Position numbers and translations under genes: made by a program | Notes under the pieces: model-generated | Told to the model about the DNA's origin: nothing | Database searches by the model: none | Seen by the model: only the letters and a program-made list of their open reading frames with translations | Part shown: in pieces, positions 62,363 through 64,000 of the stretch | Numbering within the stretch: the stretch's first letter is position 1 | Layout of the letters: every line of letters starts with the position of its first letter | Assembly: GCA_964248625.1 (NCBI GenBank) | Contig: CAXTZG010000007.1 | Span: forward strand, 3,901 to 67,900 | Origin: Lichenicola sp964248625 | Lineage (GTDB): Bacteria; Pseudomonadota; Alphaproteobacteria; Acetobacterales; Acetobacteraceae | Length of the DNA: 64,000 nt | Direction: 5' to 3'

Positions 62363-64000
62363 TTGAGCCTGCTGGTCATCTCGTCGCTCACCCTGCGCAT
62401 CGCCGGCCGCACGCTGCTGGACGGCGCCGACCTTTCGGTCGAGCCGGGACGGCGGATCGGGCTGGTCGGGCGCAACGGCGCCGGCAAGTCGACCCTGCTC
62501 GGCGCCATCGCCGGCGACATCTCGCCCGACGGCGGCGAGATCCGGCTGTCGAGCCGTGCCCGCATGGCGCGGATCCGCCAGGAGGCGCCGTCTGGACCGG
62601 CCTCGCTGCTGGACACGGTGCTGGCGGGAGATGCCGAGCGCACCGGCCTGCTGGCCGAGGCCGACACCGCGACCGACGGCGCGCGCTTGGCCGACATCCA
62701 CGAGCGCCTGCTGGCGATCTCCGCCGACAGCGCGCCGTCGCGGGCGGCGACGATCCTGTCCGGCCTCGGCTTCGACGCGCACGCGCAGGCGCGCGCGGTG
62801 GACGACTTCTCCGGCGGCTGGCGCATGCGGGTGGCGCTGGCGACAGCGCTGTTCCTGAACCCCGACCTGCTGCTCCTGGACGAGCCGACCAACCATCTCG
62901 ACCTGGAGGCGACGCTCTGGCTGGAAGGGTGGCTGGCGCGCTTCCCCGGCGCCGCCCTGATCGTCAGCCACGATCGCGGGCTGCTGGACCGCGCGGTGGA
63001 GGCGATCGCGCATCTGGATCATGGCCGGCTGTCGCTGACGCCCGGCGGCTACGACGAGTTCGTGCGCATCCGCACCGAGCACGCGCTGCAGCAGAACCGG
63101 GCGGCCGAACGTATCGCCGCGCGCCGGGCGCACATGCAGTCCTTCGTGGACCGGTTCCGCGCCAAGGCCACCAAGGCCCGGCAGGCGCAGGCGCGGCTGA
63201 AGGCGCTGGAGCGGCTGCCGGCGATCGAGAGCGTGGTCGAGGACACGGCCACGCGGTTCGCCTTTCCCGAGCCCGCGCAGCTGGCGCCGCCGATGCTGAC
63301 GCTGGAGCGGGCGACGATCGGCTACGAGGGCCGCGCGGTGCTGTCCAACCTGTCGCTCAGGATCGACATGGAGGACCGCATCGCGCTGCTCGGCGCGAAC
63401 GGCAACGGCAAGTCGACCTTCGCCAAGCTGATCGCCGGACGGCTGGCCCCGATCTCGGGACGCATGCAGCACAGCCCGAAGCTCAAGGTGGGCTACTTCG
63501 CGCAGCACCAGACGGACGAGCTGGTGGCAGGCGAGACTCCGGTGCAGCACATGGCGCGCGCGCTGCCGCTGGCGCTGCCGACGGCGCTCCGGGCGCAGCT
63601 GGCGCGGTTCGGACTGGACGCCAACCGCGCCGACACCCCGGCGAGCGACCTCTCGGGCGGCGAAAAGGCGCGGCTGCTGCTGGCACTGGCGACGCGCGAC
63701 GCCCCGCAGCTGCTGATCCTGGACGAGCCGACCAACCATCTCGATCTCGATGCGCGCGAGGCGCTGATCCGGGCGCTGGCCGAGTTCGAGGGTGCGGTGC
63801 TGCTGATCAGCCACGATCCGCATCTGGTGGAGCTGGTGGCGGACCGGCTGTGGCTGGTCGGCGACGGCACGGTGGCGCCGTTCGACGGCGACATGGCCGA
63901 CTACCGGCTGTGGCTCGCCGAACGGGCGCGAGCGGCCGCGCGGGACGCGCCGCGCGAGCCGGGATCGCGCCCCCCGCCCGCCCGCGCCGACGACCGGCGG
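62363..64000 (+). CDS. ABC-F family ATPase (5' part; runs off the window)
   Basis: This is a soluble twin-ATPase ABC-F protein. The first domain has Walker A GRNGAGKSTLL, signature DFSGGWRMRVALATAL and Walker B LLLDEPTNHLD. The inter-domain linker is rich in Arg, Ala and Gln. The second domain has GANGNGKSTFAKL, DLSGGEKARLLLAL and ILDEPTNHLDL. ABC-F proteins act on ribosomes. The start is TTG at 62363 with GGAG ten bases upstream; no ATG or GTG fits. The frame is open to the last base, so the C-terminus is missing. Confidence 0.92.
   Translation, partial: MSLLVISSLTLRIAGRTLLDGADLSVEPGRRIGLVGRNGAGKSTLLGAIAGDISPDGGEIRLSSRARMARIRQEAPSGPASLLDTVLAGDAERTGLLAEADTATDGARLADIHERLLAISADSAPSRAATILSGLGFDAHAQARAVDDFSGGWRMRVALATALFLNPDLLLLDEPTNHLDLEATLWLEGWLARFPGAALIVSHDRGLLDRAVEAIAHLDHGRLSLTPGGYDEFVRIRTEHALQQNRAAERIAARRAHMQSFVDRFRAKATKARQAQARLKALERLPAIESVVEDTATRFAFPEPAQLAPPMLTLERATIGYEGRAVLSNLSLRIDMEDRIALLGANGNGKSTFAKLIAGRLAPISGRMQHSPKLKVGYFAQHQTDELVAGETPVQHMARALPLALPTALRAQLARFGLDANRADTPASDLSGGEKARLLLALATRDAPQLLILDEPTNHLDLDAREALIRALAEFEGAVLLISHDPHLVELVADRLWLVGDGTVAPFDGDMADYRLWLAERARAAARDAPREPGSRPPPARADDRR

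Noticed and set aside
1..64000. tRNA, rRNA, insertion sequence or prophage
   Set aside because: No cloverleaf-like sequence, transposase, integrase or terminal inverted repeats were seen on either strand by eye; a tRNA or IS search program would settle it.

Overview
The window is GC-rich, colinear chromosome from an alphaproteobacterium, most likely a member of Acetobacteraceae/Rhodospirillales. This rests on the gene order murB-ddl-ftsQ-ftsA-ftsZ-lpxC-bamD-recN-ligA, the dnaQ-coaE-aroE block, a tlpA/argH/lptM/lysA/TIGR02302 block, an HdaA-type DnaA regulator beside purM-purN and ppk-ppx, and the very dense coding. I see no rRNA, tRNA, CRISPR array, insertion sequence or phage gene. There is one 10-base run of N, inside ppk.

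Layout. 0-12 kb: the end of the division and cell-wall cluster, then lipid A (lpxC), outer-membrane assembly (bamD), recN and ligA. 12-16.3 kb: leftward genes for an HD-GYP protein, DnaQ, CoaE, AroE and an N-formylglutamate amidohydrolase. 16.4-18.4 kb: two transglutaminase-like proteins. 18.4-30 kb: tlpA, argH, lptM, lysA and a DUF4175/TIGR02302 membrane protein. This block is normally contiguous but is split here by about 5.2 kb holding a protease, an alpha/beta hydrolase, a glycosyltransferase with ten tandem repeats, and cytidine deaminase. 30-33 kb: a type-B carboxylesterase and a ribokinase-family kinase.

33-39.5 kb: a leftward, tightly coupled cluster of ACP, a tiny basic ORF, an MBOAT acyltransferase, a VOC protein, an FkbH-like glyceryl-transferase/phosphatase, an SGNH hydrolase and a low-GC Core-2/I-branching glycosyltransferase. 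My inference is that it makes an unusual acyl-ACP, perhaps glyceryl-ACP, and exports the acyl group to an envelope glycan. It is the best candidate here for an undescribed system.

39.9-46.4 kb: a KefB-type antiporter, then ppk-ppx-cdh (polyphosphate metabolism plus CDP-diacylglycerol pyrophosphatase). 46.5-51.8 kb: gamma-glutamyltransferase and a large hybrid sensor kinase, apparently inserted between ppk and hdaA. 51.9-54.5 kb: hdaA, purM and purN. 54.5-60.5 kb: a second surface-glycan region with three glycosyltransferases, an acetyltransferase and a secreted protein of unknown function. One of these glycosyltransferases carries a single copy of the repeat seen ten times in the 22.7-25.3 kb protein. 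60.5-64 kb: an MFS transporter, ndk, and an ABC-F ATPase cut off by the window edge.

Many neighbours overlap by 4 bases (ATGA or GTGA), so much of the window is probably expressed as coupled operons. Start sites were chosen from family length, overlaps and Shine-Dalgarno-like sequence, not from alignments.
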